This document shows, piece by piece, positions 44,494 through 53,752 of a stretch of 64,000 bases of DNA (the stretch's first letter is position 1; the number at the start of each line of letters is the position of its first letter). Position numbers and translations under genes: made by a program. The notes under the pieces were generated by a model. The model worked only from the letters and a program-made list of their open reading frames with translations. It made no database searches and had not been told where the DNA came from. Source of the DNA: Bacillus sp. PK3_68 (lineage in GTDB: Bacteria; Bacillota; Bacilli; Bacillales; Domibacillaceae); contig NZ_NQYC01000001.1 in assembly GCF_003600835.1 (NCBI RefSeq), positions 620,001-684,000 of the forward strand. Reading direction: 5' to 3'.

Positions 44494-46029
44494 TTACAAT
44501 GAAGCTGAAACATTCTTTCTTGAATTTTTATTATTATGTTTATTCCGCTTTGATTTCTTTGGAAAAAAAACAGTAATTAAAAGTATCAAAAGCCAGGACA
44601 TTATTAGCAAGAAATTGGTCGTATTGCCTGAAGCTAACCTTAGAGTACTCCATACATAGGCTGCACAAAACAGAAGCGTGCCAATAATAAAGAGCAAGAA
44701 TATCCTAATCCCTGCTTTGATGTACGGTTTCTTCTCATGTTTGATAATAAAGACTCTTCTGCCGCTTTTCACTTTAACTGCAAATAACAGCAAGTATATT
44801 CCCAGTAAGACCCCGAGTACACAAGATATAATTAAGTTATTTTTTCTCAGCTTGGCAATAGAGGAATATCCTTCAGGCATTTCCCCAGTCTCATATTCCA
44901 TCCAAGAATGATAAACATCCTGCCTTAAGTCTATCCCCCCTTCGCTATTCGTAAGGATAACCAATCCATCTTTTGATGACGGGTTAATACCATAAAAAGA
45001 ATGCCACCCTCGATTATCACCGGAATGGTAAATTAACTTCTGTTGATCAGGTACGTTTTTTACGAATATCCCCAAACCATTCTCACCTAACACCGGCCTC
45101 TGCATTTCCTCTACGCGTTCTTTCTTAATGATTCCATACCCCTTGCTTTTCTGATTGGTGGTATCCATACTTGCCAATATTAATGTCATCATATCGGTTA
45201 CATTTGTTTTAAGACCTGCAGCGGCTTGTTCGGTAAATTGATAATTTGGAAGCTCTTGCCCAAAATAGCCGTATGCTTTCGAAAGATTAGGATCTTTTGT
45301 ATCTTGCCGAAACGAACTGGATTTCATTCCTAAAGGCTTCATAATTTGCTCTTCCATATATCGATCAAAAGGCATTTCTGTCACCTCTTCAATGACAAGC
45401 TGCAAAATACTATAACCGACGCCAGAGTAAAGCGCCTCTTTACCCGGTTTATTAGTAATTTGCACAGGATCATTCAACCATCCCTTTCCAGACAAAGACT
45501 CCTTTATCGAATAGAGAGGCTTTCCCGGTGCCACACCGGGATATCCTTTATGTGGAGATAACCCTGCAGTGTGGCTCAATAACTTTCTAATAGTAACTTC
45601 GTTATTATTAAATTTTGAATTAGGCAGTTTCCAACCTTTCAAATACTTTTCAACAGGGGCATCCAGTGACAAACGCCCTTCATCTGCAAGGTGTAGAATT
45701 CCCCATGAGGTAAGACTTTTAGATACAGAGCCGGCCTGAAATAAGGTATCCCCATCAATAGGTATCTCTTTTTTCTTATCTACATAACCGTAGGTAAGAG
45801 TATACGTAATACGTCCATCATGTATAATTCCAATTGCAACTCCCGGCACACCATAGGTCTGCTGCCATTTTGGCACTCGTTCATCCATCTCTTTCTTGAA
45901 GTCTTCCACACTTTCATTAGGATGTATATCCGTTTCTGCTTTTACCGCTTTCGTAAACCACAATTTATCTGCGGTCAATACCGAAATGATTAAACATAAA
46001 ATCAATAATGCTTTTAGTCTATTCCTCAT
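44494..46029 (-). CDS. Serine hydrolase, class C beta-lactamase/PBP4* type, membrane anchored
   Basis: 511 residues. Signal or anchor segment 8-22. Catalytic SVSK at about 105 (SxxK), Tyr in YSGVGYSIL (about 207), and HSGDNRGW (about 348) as the KTG-like third motif. The last 130 residues have three membrane segments and basic loops. Such proteins hydrolyse peptidoglycan-linked or other peptides; many are D-aminopeptidases or esterases rather than true beta-lactamases. Stands alone. Confidence 0.88.
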   Translation of the reverse strand: MRNRLKALLILCLIISVLTADKLWFTKAVKAETDIHPNESVEDFKKEMDERVPKWQQTYGVPGVAIGIIHDGRITYTLTYGYVDKKKEIPIDGDTLFQAGSVSKSLTSWGILHLADEGRLSLDAPVEKYLKGWKLPNSKFNNNEVTIRKLLSHTAGLSPHKGYPGVAPGKPLYSIKESLSGKGWLNDPVQITNKPGKEALYSGVGYSILQLVIEEVTEMPFDRYMEEQIMKPLGMKSSSFRQDTKDPNLSKAYGYFGQELPNYQFTEQAAAGLKTNVTDMMTLILASMDTTNQKSKGYGIIKKERVEEMQRPVLGENGLGIFVKNVPDQQKLIYHSGDNRGWHSFYGINPSSKDGLVILTNSEGGIDLRQDVYHSWMEYETGEMPEGYSSIAKLRKNNLIISCVLGVLLGIYLLLFAVKVKSGRRVFIIKHEKKPYIKAGIRIFLLFIIGTLLFCAAYVWSTLRLASGNTTNFLLIMSWLLILLITVFFPKKSKRNKHNNKNSRKNVSASL

Positions 46030-46414
46030 CTTTGTCTCTCCTGTGTGAATTAAGACTACCGCATTGGATGATTTGGTTTAATCGATCTTTCTTTCATTAA
46101 TCTTACAAAACTGTCATCCATCTTTAAAACCCTGATATTCAACGATTTTACAAAGTAAAAAAGTTAATGGCCGCTATGGAAGGACAAATAGCTATTCATG
46201 TTTCAAACAACGGGAATATGTACAAGTAAATGCGTGCGTTAGGATAAAAACCCCCATCTATCAAAGGGGGACTGATCCCTATCGTCTAACAGGGTGTTTT
46301 TATAGTGGATCATCTGAATTGAAAGACCCATTGGGGAACTGTTGAGTGACACTACGTTGTTCCGTTAAAGGGCCAAATTGTTGAGTACCTCTTGAACTAC
46401 AATATTCTTTGTAA
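46030..46414. other. Intergenic stretch
   Basis: One hairpin at about 46252-46272 (CCCCCATCT/AGGGGG). No supported ORF. Confidence 0.45.
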
Positions 46415-46878
46415 TTAAGCAGTAAACCATTTTCTAGAATGCTCTATTAGCAGCTGATACCAGTAAATGATAAAAGCAAAGACAAAATAATATAAAAAAA
46501 GGTGGATCCGTTTAAAATTAACTAATTTATAAACGTTAAACTTTTCAAAAAAATAAGTAAGTGGGTAGGAAAAGCTTAAATTCGAAATTAAATTCAAAAG
46601 AATATAACGTTTAAATTTTCCAAACGATAAATGGAAAATCCATAGGGTGCCAGCAAAAAACGGACCAAAAATAAAGCTTAAATCATGAAAAATGAGCTCT
46701 TTGATTCCTCCTTTAACCCTCCACCATTTATACTTATAGGATAAAAACATCCGCATATAACAAGCGACGAACAAAAGATGGAAACAGGCAAATATTTACG
46801 AAATGCATTTTTGGGTAAAAATATAACAGAAGTCCATGCAATAATTATGGATACTATTCGAATTAAATTAGGTATCAT
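46415..46878 (-). pseudogene. Membrane protein, frameshifted
   Basis: Start at 46878 after AAAGGGGGAG: MIPNLIRIVSIIIAWTSVIF, LPKNAFRKYLPVSIFCSS. Another frame continues FLSYKYKWWRVKGGIKELIF, HDLSFIFGPFFAGTLWIFHL and ends LLIEHSRKWFTA. Spliced it is a protein of about 153 residues with four or five membrane segments, a type found in Bacillus. The shift lies between about 46740 and 46770. Confidence 0.65.
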
Positions 46879-47004
46879 TCTTTCTCCCCCTTTTTAGATA
46901 TTCTGTATTATTTATGGGGAGACTATTCATCTAAAAGGGGCTTGATATTGAAAAGGTTTTCACCTAATTACAGGGAGCGATGGTTAAACAACAAAGAGTA
47001 GAAG

Positions 47005-47150
47005 ATAATTAAACTTTTTTATAAAAATCAAATTAACATCTACTGAAGAAGAATCCATTTTGATCAATCTTTTGTCAAAATGGATTTTTTATTTAACGGA
47101 AAATAGGGTTTGTGAGGTATTTTTGATTAAGCTTTATCTTAAAACTACCG
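47005..47150 (+). repeat. Hairpin repeat R4, copy 3
   Basis: AAACTTTTTTATAAAAATCA, hairpin AGAATCCATTTTGA/TCAAAATGGATTTT, GGTTTGTGAGGTATTTTTGA and AGCTTTATCTTAAAACTA. Confidence 0.78.
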
Positions 47151-47313
47151 CACTTCAAGCGTGGTAACATGATTACTGATTAAATAAAAATCAAATGATC
47201 TTTAAGTTTGATAATCCGCTTCATCATAACAACTCCATTTCCTTATATTTCTACAAATAGGGAGGTTTCGCCTCTTATCTTGTTGAATATGGTAAAAAGA
47301 GGAGGTGTTAAGT

Positions 47314-47586
47314 ATGACTCTCTATATAGTTACTTATGATTTAAATCGTCCAGGGCAAAGATACCATAACTTATTAAAAGTATTACGTCGTTATCCTGAT
47401 CATCATCATATTTTAAAATCCACTTTTTTAATCAATACCACGGAAACCACTTCACAGATTTCTGAAAAGATTAAAACAGCCGGTTTGGCTGATGCCAATG
47501 ACAACTACTTGATTACAAAAATAACCAACCCGACACAGGGATGGTTACCAAAATCAACATGGGCTTGGATCAATGAAAGAATTTAA
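47314..47586 (+). CDS. Orphan Cas2/VapD-like ferredoxin-fold protein
   Basis: 90 residues from ATG 47314 (AGAGGAGGTG upstream). MTLYIVTYDLNRPGQRYHNL then VLRRYPDHHHILKSTFLINT and NDNYLITKITNPTQGW fit the Cas2-like family that includes proteins annotated SinR-like or VapD-like. The YDL near the N-terminus is the position of the Cas2 Asp. There is no cas1, cas gene or repeat array here, so it is an orphan and not part of CRISPR adaptation. It may be a small nuclease or toxin. Confidence 0.7.
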   Translation: MTLYIVTYDLNRPGQRYHNLLKVLRRYPDHHHILKSTFLINTTETTSQISEKIKTAGLADANDNYLITKITNPTQGWLPKSTWAWINERI

Positions 47587-47596
47587 AGACTTTCGC

Positions 47597-47632
47597 TAGC
47601 AAGCATCTTTAAAGATGCTTGCTTTTTTATTT
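47597..47632 (+). terminator. Terminator after the Cas2-like gene
   Basis: GCAAGCATC/GATGCTTGC then TTTTTT. Confidence 0.9.
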
Positions 47633-47751
47633 TCTCCTCGAGCTTCCCCCTCACTCTCTTATATGTATCCCGTTTGGTACCCATAATCTCTAAAACACCT
47701 CTCTTCTGATAGCTCTTCATCAACAGAAACAGCAGATAATTCCTCTTTCAT
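47625..47751 (-). pseudogene. Phage-type small gene, frameshifted
   Basis: ATG at 47751 after GAGAGGGAG opens MKEELSAVSVDEELSEER; one frame over it continues GVLEIMGTKRDTYKRVRGKL, EEKIKK. Looks like a small phage regulatory protein with a single shift near 47695. Confidence 0.4.
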
Positions 47752-47783
47752 TTTATCTCCCTCTCAATAAGCACCGCCTTGCG

Positions 47784-47876
47784 CTATTTGCTTTTATATT
47801 TTTTTAGGTTCTCCGTATCCATCCCCGTGACGATCGTGCGCAATCCTGCTAGGCTCCGGTTACTCACTTCCATCTA
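47784..47876 (-). pseudogene. Short phage-type coding remnant
   Basis: Frame SNRSLAGLRTIVTGMDTENL, KKYKSK. Small ORFs of this type are common in Bacillus prophages; the start is uncertain (GTG about 47864). Confidence 0.35.
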
Positions 47877-48326
47877 CTATCTGTTAATCTTTTGGACAAA
47901 CCTCATATTAATCACAAGGGTAAAAAAGATGATTGGGTATAACAATGCAGAATACCAAAGCTTCCACTCATTGTGATAAAAAAATCCAGTCTGTATGGAA
48001 ACCCATTCAAAAAAAGTGGAGAAAATAGACCAGCATAAGGTGTATAGTAATTTTATTGATATTTTTTGTTCAAAAGGAAAAAAATTAAGAAATAATAAGC
48101 TAATTGACGGAAAGTAAAGAATGGTTCCAAAAAATCCCTTCCATTGAAATCCTTTTTGAAAATAGCCATAAAAATCATAATGTAAGTCGAATATCATATC
48201 AAACGTCAAACCGTATGCGTAAGCAAAAAAGCATGTGGAATAAATCACCACTTTATCGATCCTTTTCGGAACAAAAAACGCAATTATATTAAAAAGGATA
48301 AAAACAATAAAAATAATTATCCACAA
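47877..48326 (-). CDS. CBO0543-like membrane protein
   Basis: 149 residues, four or five membrane segments, TTG start 8 bases after AGAAAGGA. The ending NEWKLWYSALLYPIIFFTLV, INMRFVQKI is the conserved tail of CBO0543-family membrane proteins of spore-formers. Function unknown. A second similar membrane pseudogene lies at 46415-46878. Confidence 0.7.
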   Translation of the reverse strand: MWIIIFIVFILFNIIAFFVPKRIDKVVIYSTCFFAYAYGLTFDMIFDLHYDFYGYFQKGFQWKGFFGTILYFPSISLLFLNFFPFEQKISIKLLYTLCWSIFSTFFEWVSIQTGFFYHNEWKLWYSALLYPIIFFTLVINMRFVQKINR

Positions 48327-48341
48327 ATTAATTTTCCTTTC

Positions 48342-48814
48342 TTACAATTCCTTTATTTTTGCCATACCTAAAGCAAAGTGACTCCAAAGAACATTCTCTA
48401 TAAACTCCATTTGCGATTCTTCACAATTAACAATTAGAATAACCTCAGAATGCTTTCCTCTTAATAGCCTTCTCTTTTTTTTAGAACTAATTCGATAAAG
48501 AGTCTGATTCCGAGTCCACAAACAAACCCGATAAACGCTCCTATAAGTCCCCAATAAATGGGCCCCCATGATAAGACAAATCCGATACTAGCACCAATAA
48601 CGGAAAAGGCCGTGGCAAGTGCCATTCCTATATCAATCAATGATGTACCATCAGAGCGATGAAGAGAATCAAGTATTTTCCGCTCTTCTATGCGATTATC
48701 TAGTGGGACTGCATATATACATTCTTGATTAATCCCTTTTTTCTCCAATGTTGATATAGCCATTTCCAAATAAGAGGTGGTTTCAAAGGTCGAAAAAATT
48801 TGTATTTTGTTCAT
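48342..48814 (-). pseudogene. Membrane protein with a frameshift in an eight-A run
   Basis: 117 residues start MNKIQIFSTFETTSYLEMAI and contain a glycine-rich hairpin of two membrane segments (IGMALATAFSVIGASIGFVL, YWGLIGAFIGFVCGLG). The frame ends after ELVLKKREGY. The next frame, entered at the eight-T run 48475-48482 (+ strand), continues GKHSEVILIVNCEESQMEFI, ENVLWSHFALGMAKIKEL to 48342. Spliced it makes about 157 residues. The start overlaps the stop of the upstream gene by ATGA. Confidence 0.7.
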
Positions 48815-49599
48815 TTTACTTTTTTCCCCTTAAGTATTTTAAATCCGGTAGATTGGTAATTTTCTTTTAAGTGCCTCCTTAAATCTTTTTCAAAAAGCTT
48901 ATTATTTTCAACTGTATTAGTGTAAGCATCATAAATGGCATATCCATAATGGGAAGGAATAAATAATAACCACTCTGGTTTCAATATAGAAGTTGCTTCC
49001 TTCACCTGACCTAAAAACAATAGAGAAACTGCCTCTAGAGCATGTGAAAAGTAAAAAAAGGTAACTAATCCAACGATGATAAATATAGCTGTCAATATTC
49101 TGTGTATATATAGTTGTCCTAGACCAGGGATAAACAACGACCAAATGACGGAAAGAGCCGGGTTTCTTTTATCTAGGTAGTTAATTTCTAATGCTCCTAA
49201 AGCGAATGTGTTAAAGCGATGATCTTCATGTTCCGCCAAAAGATAAATTCTATTCATATCTACAGTCGTTCGATAACTATCCCAAATACCAAAAAGGTAA
49301 ACAGGAATGTACATGAGAAGCCACCTAGTATCTAACACGTCTTTAGCCATGTCTATATTTCCTTGAAAAGAATAAATCATGGCAAGGTTGACATTTGCAT
49401 GGATGTTAACGATAACCTCCCAGATAAATAATGCATATCCTCTAAGGTATTTAGACAAAATCATATGTCCGAAACCCGGGAAGGCTGCTGACCACCATGC
49501 GATGATATAAGGACTCCTTAAATGCAATTGAGTAGTTCCAAATATACTTACATGGGCTAAATATCTCCTTGCACTATTATCATTTGTATAGTTATTCAT
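48811..49599 (-). CDS. Polytopic membrane protein with duplicated TM2-like halves
   Basis: 262 residues. Two related blocks: RSPYIIAWWSAAFPGFGHMI (about 28-47) and RNPALSVIWSLFIPGLGQLY (about 148-167), each followed by two hydrophobic segments. The PGxGxxY/I motif is typical of TM2-type membrane proteins, so the gene looks like an internal duplication. Overlaps the next gene by four bases, so the two are translated together. Not identified further. Confidence 0.65.
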   Translation of the reverse strand: MNNYTNDNSARRYLAHVSIFGTTQLHLRSPYIIAWWSAAFPGFGHMILSKYLRGYALFIWEVIVNIHANVNLAMIYSFQGNIDMAKDVLDTRWLLMYIPVYLFGIWDSYRTTVDMNRIYLLAEHEDHRFNTFALGALEINYLDKRNPALSVIWSLFIPGLGQLYIHRILTAIFIIVGLVTFFYFSHALEAVSLLFLGQVKEATSILKPEWLLFIPSHYGYAIYDAYTNTVENNKLFEKDLRRHLKENYQSTGFKILKGKKVK

Positions 49600-49736
49600 A
49601 TTAAGCCACCCTTAGACAACGAATATTCATAGGTTTCCCAAATTTTATATTTTTATCCTGTTTTGCTAATGAATCTAAATAGCAGTCAAAAATATGAATA
49701 GTCATATTTATCACCTAAAGATGTTAATCAACAAAA

Positions 49737-49925
49737 TAGCCCTTTAATGGCGTAACATAAACGGAGCTTTAGAACATCAACAATAAAAAGGAAAAATCCT
49801 GTTTCAACACAGAATTTTGAACACACTTTACTGAAAATTATTAATCTTTCTTTCAAATCTACAGCACTCAGATGATTCCAAGCGCTGTAGCAAGACGATA
49901 TATGGCCGCTCTTTTCTTCTTAAAG
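49737..49925. repeat. Intergenic repeat R3, copy 2
   Basis: Matches 35505-35692: CCCTTTAATGG, CATAAACGGAG, CTCAGATGATTCCAAG, ATATGGCCGCTCTTTTCTT. Confidence 0.75.
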
Positions 49926-50109
49926 AAACAAACCCGGCACCGGCAAATGCTTAACCTGTGACTCCATTAAAATGCTCATAAAAAAACTCCTTCGCATTTT
50001 TTCATGAAATATGCATTAACTATTTACAAACTGCTTATTTCCTAATTCAGCAATGATGGTAAAATATTTATATGACTAGAAATCTATCTTTAGAAAAGGT
50101 GGGTCATTC

Positions 50110-50457
50110 GTGAAGTATTATATTGATTTTCTTTTAGCCATTTTACTAACAGCTTTATCTTATTTCATTGGCAGCCTTGCACTTGGCAATGGGGTATTAG
50201 CCTGGCAAGCTCTTATAATTGGTATTTCCGTAGTCTTATTAGGTGCTATTACAGAGGCACTCAAAGCTCCCATGTGGTTGATTATTCTAGTCCCTTTCCC
50301 AGTCGGTATGCTTTTGCTTTTTCTCTTTTTACATGAGCCTGTACAAACATGGTTTCTTACATATTTAATCACGTTAGCTATATACTCAGTCATACATGTG
50401 ATCATGAGTTTCTTTTTTAAATTCCACTCTTTAATCCCTGCTTGGAAATTATCATAA
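50110..50457 (+). CDS. Small membrane protein, four segments
   Basis: 115 residues, GTG start after AAAGGTGGG. Segments about 5-25, 30-50, 55-75 and 85-110. It ends FFKFHSLIPAWKLS. Unrecognised; possibly a small export or envelope-stress protein. Confidence 0.6.
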   Translation: MKYYIDFLLAILLTALSYFIGSLALGNGVLAWQALIIGISVVLLGAITEALKAPMWLIILVPFPVGMLLLFLFLHEPVQTWFLTYLITLAIYSVIHVIMSFFFKFHSLIPAWKLS

Positions 50458-50516
50458 TGAAGTCATTTGATAGAAGGGAATCCTATGAAGGGTTCTCTTT
50501 TTATGTCACAGTTTGC

Positions 50517-50755
50517 TGCTGGAAAAGGAAGCTGGTTATCCAAAATTCAAGGAGTCGCCGCTTCAGATAAAACGAAAAAAACCCACTGAACACGCTTGAA
50601 TTCAGTGAGTTTTTGCTTTAGTTATCCAGTAGCAATGGATGATGATCATCCTAGTTAGAATCGACGAAGTATTTTTTCAAATTCCCCCATGATTTTTACA
50701 ATAAGGATTCATCACTTTAATAGATCCCATTGCACTAAAACACCAGTTAGCTGAA
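50517..50755 (+). repeat. Dispersed repeat copy 13: middle of the gene joined to the terminator
   Basis: Encodes GKGSWLSKIQGVAASDKTKK (parent residues about 75-93), then goes directly into ACCCACTGAAC...TTCAGTGAGT and the right module ending TTGCACTAAAACACCAGTTA. Keeps a piece that most other copies lack. Confidence 0.85.
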
Positions 50756-50828
50756 AATGACTAACTAAGCATCCGTTATAGCCTTTCCTGTTCCCAAACA
50801 AGTGTTACAATCTTGGACATAAACGGAT

Positions 50829-50939
50829 TCAACACCTAAAGAAAAAATCCTCTACCTGTGCAATCGGGACATATTCCCCTTTGAAAAATTTTTCTCTTCG
50901 TTTTTCTTTTAGATTCCCAAAGAATGTTAACGAAACCAT
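50829..50939 (-). CDS. Small basic protein, 36 residues
   Basis: MVSLTFFGNLKEKRREKFF, GEYVPIAQVEDFFFRC. GGAGG 7 bases before ATG. Not recognised; it neighbours a YfhD-type gene. Confidence 0.4.
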   Translation of the reverse strand: MVSLTFFGNLKEKRREKFFKGEYVPIAQVEDFFFRC

Positions 50940-51038
50940 GTAACCACCTCCAAGCTTTATCCCGAGTATCAGTTAGTTACATCTTTTAATCCTATGGAAG
51001 CTAATTTAAATAAACTGCAACCTTTAGTAGAAGGACTA

Positions 51039-51221
51039 TTATTGGGTATTATTTTTTCTTGCTTTTGCTCTTTGATCTGCTGCTTTTGAACGTTGTTGAG
51101 CAACTAGATCATCCTTATCAGCAAGCTCTTGTGAGAATTCAATATCTCTACCGTCTGACTGAAAAGCCCCGGCTGTATTCGTAATTTGATCGTTATCCTC
51201 ATTATTTTTGCTTTGGACCAT
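51039..51221 (-). CDS. YfhD-family protein
   Basis: 60 residues from ATG 51221 (GGAGGG 8 bases upstream). FQSDGRDIEFSQELADKDDL, VAQQRSKAADQRAKA matches the YfhD pattern of Bacillaceae. Small, highly charged and probably disordered; B. subtilis YfhD is of unknown function. A second small protein of similar style is at 55499-55663. Confidence 0.75.
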   Translation of the reverse strand: MVQSKNNEDNDQITNTAGAFQSDGRDIEFSQELADKDDLVAQQRSKAADQRAKARKNNTQ

Positions 51222-51356
51222 CTTAAAAACCCTCCGATTGAATTGTAGTATACACATAAAGTGTGTAATTTTAATTCACCTTATTCATTTTTTGCTTAGC
51301 TTTATTCGAAGCACTTGTTTCTCTAAAGTCCTTACTTTTTTCTCTTCTAATGAGCC

Positions 51357-51650
51357 AGCCACTAACCAGCCACGTTAATTTAAGGAGAAAATCATAAAAA
51401 ACAGGACTTTCCCTCGTACTTGATTATCATTTATCAACAGAGATAAGATAACACACTGGTCTCCCTCTTCGTTTTTGATCTTTGACAGAATACAACAAGG
51501 CGTCGATGATGTGAATAGTCATGAGGTTAAACAGATGGATAAGGCTTTGGCGAAGATGAATGAAATAAATGACAACACCCACTGAAGAAATTGGAATTCA
51601 GTGGGTGTTGCTTTAGTTACCTGGTTCTATAGGTATTCATTCTAGTGAGA
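51357..51650 (+). repeat. Dispersed repeat copy 14, overlapping a lipoprotein gene
   Basis: Left hairpin (CACTAACCAGCCACGTTAAT), left module, shortened 3' gene end, terminator ACACCCACTG/CAGTGGGTGT, then the start of the right module. That part supplies the last codons and stop of the - strand gene at 51617. Confidence 0.84.
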
Positions 51651-52069
51651 TTTATCTTTTTCTTTAGGACTATTACTTCTGTTTTTTCTCTTCCATTTTC
51701 TGACCAATCAACAGTTATCGTTAATTCTTTTGTTTCTGACGGGACCACTTTATTTATTTCTTCAGCATCTGGAGTAGCCTCTCCTTGCTCGTTCAGAGTA
51801 TATTCACTTCCACTCAAACCACCCTGTTTCGTCTCCAGTTTGTACCCTAGATGTTCTACCACTTTAGGATTGCTGCCTTTAAACTTTAGATATATAGACG
51901 GAGCGATCCCTTTATCTGAATACTCTGTCGTTTGTCCTGTATAAACCTCTGCTCCCCAGCTTTCTCCTTCTCCTCGAAATAATAGATCTTCATCTTTGTT
52001 CGAATTACATGCTGCAAGCATAAAAATCACACTCATCACTAACAAAAAACTAAATCGTTGTTTTTTCAT
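51617..52069 (-). CDS. Lipoprotein with C-terminus inside a repeat
   Basis: 150 residues. Lipobox FMLAAC (Cys about 21), beta-rich mature part (IYLKFKGSNPKVVEHLGYKL, ELTITVDWSENGREKTEVIV). The last residues LTRMNTYRTR and the stop codon fall in the right module of repeat copy 14, so the natural end may have been lost and replaced. The function is unknown; it might resemble Bacillus YfjS/YoaJ-like small lipoproteins, but I cannot tell. AGGTG before ATG. Confidence 0.65.
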   Translation of the reverse strand: MKKQRFSFLLVMSVIFMLAACNSNKDEDLLFRGEGESWGAEVYTGQTTEYSDKGIAPSIYLKFKGSNPKVVEHLGYKLETKQGGLSGSEYTLNEQGEATPDAEEINKVVPSETKELTITVDWSENGREKTEVIVLKKKINLTRMNTYRTR

Positions 52070-52248
52070 CTCAAATCACCTTTGTGTTTTTTTACAACAT
52101 TTTCACCATGTAAAGGAACAATAGTGTTTGATCGTTGCAAGTTTGTATGCTCTATACAGGTCTGATTCATATAACCCAGCAAGAGTGAGATATTTTTCAA
52201 ATGACTTTTATGATCTTTGCAATAAAGTTTGATAATTTAAACGGTAAA

Positions 52249-52833
52249 CTAAACACAAAACTCCCGTGTAATCTGTTTCTTTATCTCCTCTATCGGAAAT
52301 TTCTGTGGATAGGTAGATATCATCAACATAATCCCTTGCAGAACAGATGAAAAATATAACGACCGTTTTCTTGGCTCCTTCTCTCCCATCCTTTCAAATA
52401 TTTTACACTGGAGTTCAAATTGTCTAGTATTTTCTTCGATAATAAGGCGACTGTATTTAATCAACTCTTCATCAGACTCTGGCTGAGTTTGTAGATGGAG
52501 GTAGAATCTATGGACTTCCGGATTTTTGTGAATATTATCAATAGCTCCATTAATTATAAATTTAAGTTGTTCACTAGGTGTCTCCAAGGAGACTGCTTCC
52601 GTCATTACTTCAACTACTTCCCCGATTCTAACCTCTACCATTTCAGAAAGCAGCTCTTCTTTTCCTTTGTAATAGTTATAGAGTAACCCTTTCGAAATGC
52701 CCGCTTGTTTAGCAATATCGCTTATAGAAGTAGCGTAATATCCCTGTTTCATAAATAACTCCATAGCTGTAGCGCGAATTTTTTCTTTGGATGCTTGGCG
52801 AATACGATCATTCTCTTGAGGGGTACGTGGCAT
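52249..52833 (-). CDS. TetR-family repressor
   Basis: 194 residues from ATG 52833; the longer frame overlaps the hydrolase gene and has no site. Helix-turn-helix at about 15-58: KEKIRATAMELFMKQGYYAT, SISDIAKQAGISKGLLYNYY, KGKEELL. The all-helical C-terminal half binds an unknown ligand. It is co-transcribed with the hydrolase (stop-start gap of 7 bases) and probably acts on the palindrome at 53633-53664. Confidence 0.88.
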   Translation of the reverse strand: MPRTPQENDRIRQASKEKIRATAMELFMKQGYYATSISDIAKQAGISKGLLYNYYKGKEELLSEMVEVRIGEVVEVMTEAVSLETPSEQLKFIINGAIDNIHKNPEVHRFYLHLQTQPESDEELIKYSRLIIEENTRQFELQCKIFERMGEKEPRKRSLYFSSVLQGIMLMISTYPQKFPIEEIKKQITREFCV

Positions 52834-52840
52834 TTTAACT

Positions 52841-53593
52841 TCAATCCTCCATAAAAGCAGTGATTTCCTGATATAAATTTTCAGAATGAGTGAGGGGCAG
52901 CATATGGTCGGCATCCTCGATTTCGACGAAACGAATGTTTGGAACCCTACGGAAACAATCGGCAACCCGAAAATTATCTGCCAAGTCCTTTTTCCCAATA
53001 AAAAACAAAGTTTCGGGATTCAATTCTTCTAATCGTTCCATTGCTGGTGGTTGAGGCCATTTCATGCAGAAGTCAACAGGCCACTTAAGCATACGCTCGA
53101 AATGATGTCTGAGCATTCGGACAATGAGATCTTTGAGCGGACTATCGATAACGACCTGATATGTTGATGAACAAAGGGCAAGCTCTAACATTTTATCAAT
53201 ATTAGGAGCAGCTTCCAATATTTCGTTGTGATATTGCTCAAACTCTTTTGAATAGGAAAAACCAGTCAAGGAAGGAGCAATTAATACGAGTTTTGATACC
53301 CTTTCAGGATAATTAAGAGCGAGATCGGTTGCAATCTGTCCTCCCATGGAATGGCCTATAATGGCTGCTTGATTCAGTTCTAGGTCATCCATTAGTGCCA
53401 GTACGTCTTCAACATAGTTTACATGTTTTATAGGAGATGGTGATTTACCAGCACCGCGGCCATCAAAAGCAATCACTTTGTAATTCTTAGACAAAAGAGA
53501 CACTAAAAGTGTCCATTCCCTCAAATCAGTCCCACCACTATGAACAAGAACAACAGGATGACCATTACCAGTGATCTCAAAATATAAATCCAA
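52841..53593 (-). CDS. Alpha/beta hydrolase
   Basis: 250 residues. Oxyanion loop VVLVHSGGTDLREW, nucleophile elbow GHSMGG (Ser about 97), and terminal His in EDADHMLPLTHSE (about 230), with Asp in LFFIGKKDLAD. Such enzymes cleave esters, lactones or epoxides. Its regulator lies directly downstream, so the substrate or a product is probably sensed by the TetR protein. Confidence 0.88.
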   Translation of the reverse strand: MDLYFEITGNGHPVVLVHSGGTDLREWTLLVSLLSKNYKVIAFDGRGAGKSPSPIKHVNYVEDVLALMDDLELNQAAIIGHSMGGQIATDLALNYPERVSKLVLIAPSLTGFSYSKEFEQYHNEILEAAPNIDKMLELALCSSTYQVVIDSPLKDLIVRMLRHHFERMLKWPVDFCMKWPQPPAMERLEELNPETLFFIGKKDLADNFRVADCFRRVPNIRFVEIEDADHMLPLTHSENLYQEITAFMED

Positions 53594-53632
53594 TGCAATC
53601 CCTCTCTTCCATACTGAATTTTCAGTTTTATT

Positions 53633-53664
53633 TTATTATTGAATGAACGTTTAGTCAATAATAA
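53633..53664. promoter_or_regulatory. Candidate TetR operator
   Basis: Inverted repeat TTATTATTGA (53633-53642) and TCAATAATAA (53655-53664) around ATGAACGTTTAG, 40 bases upstream of the hydrolase start. Confidence 0.65.
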
Positions 53665-53752
53665 ATGTTATTTAATTTTTAGGCTCTGTTAAATGCTATT
53701 ATCAATTGTTCGTAAAGCTAAATGGACTTATAATTTTAAAGTCCCTTTTGGC

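Noticed and set aside
47314-47586. CRISPR adaptation locus
   Set aside because: There is only a Cas2-like gene; no array of direct repeats with regular spacers was seen anywhere in the window.
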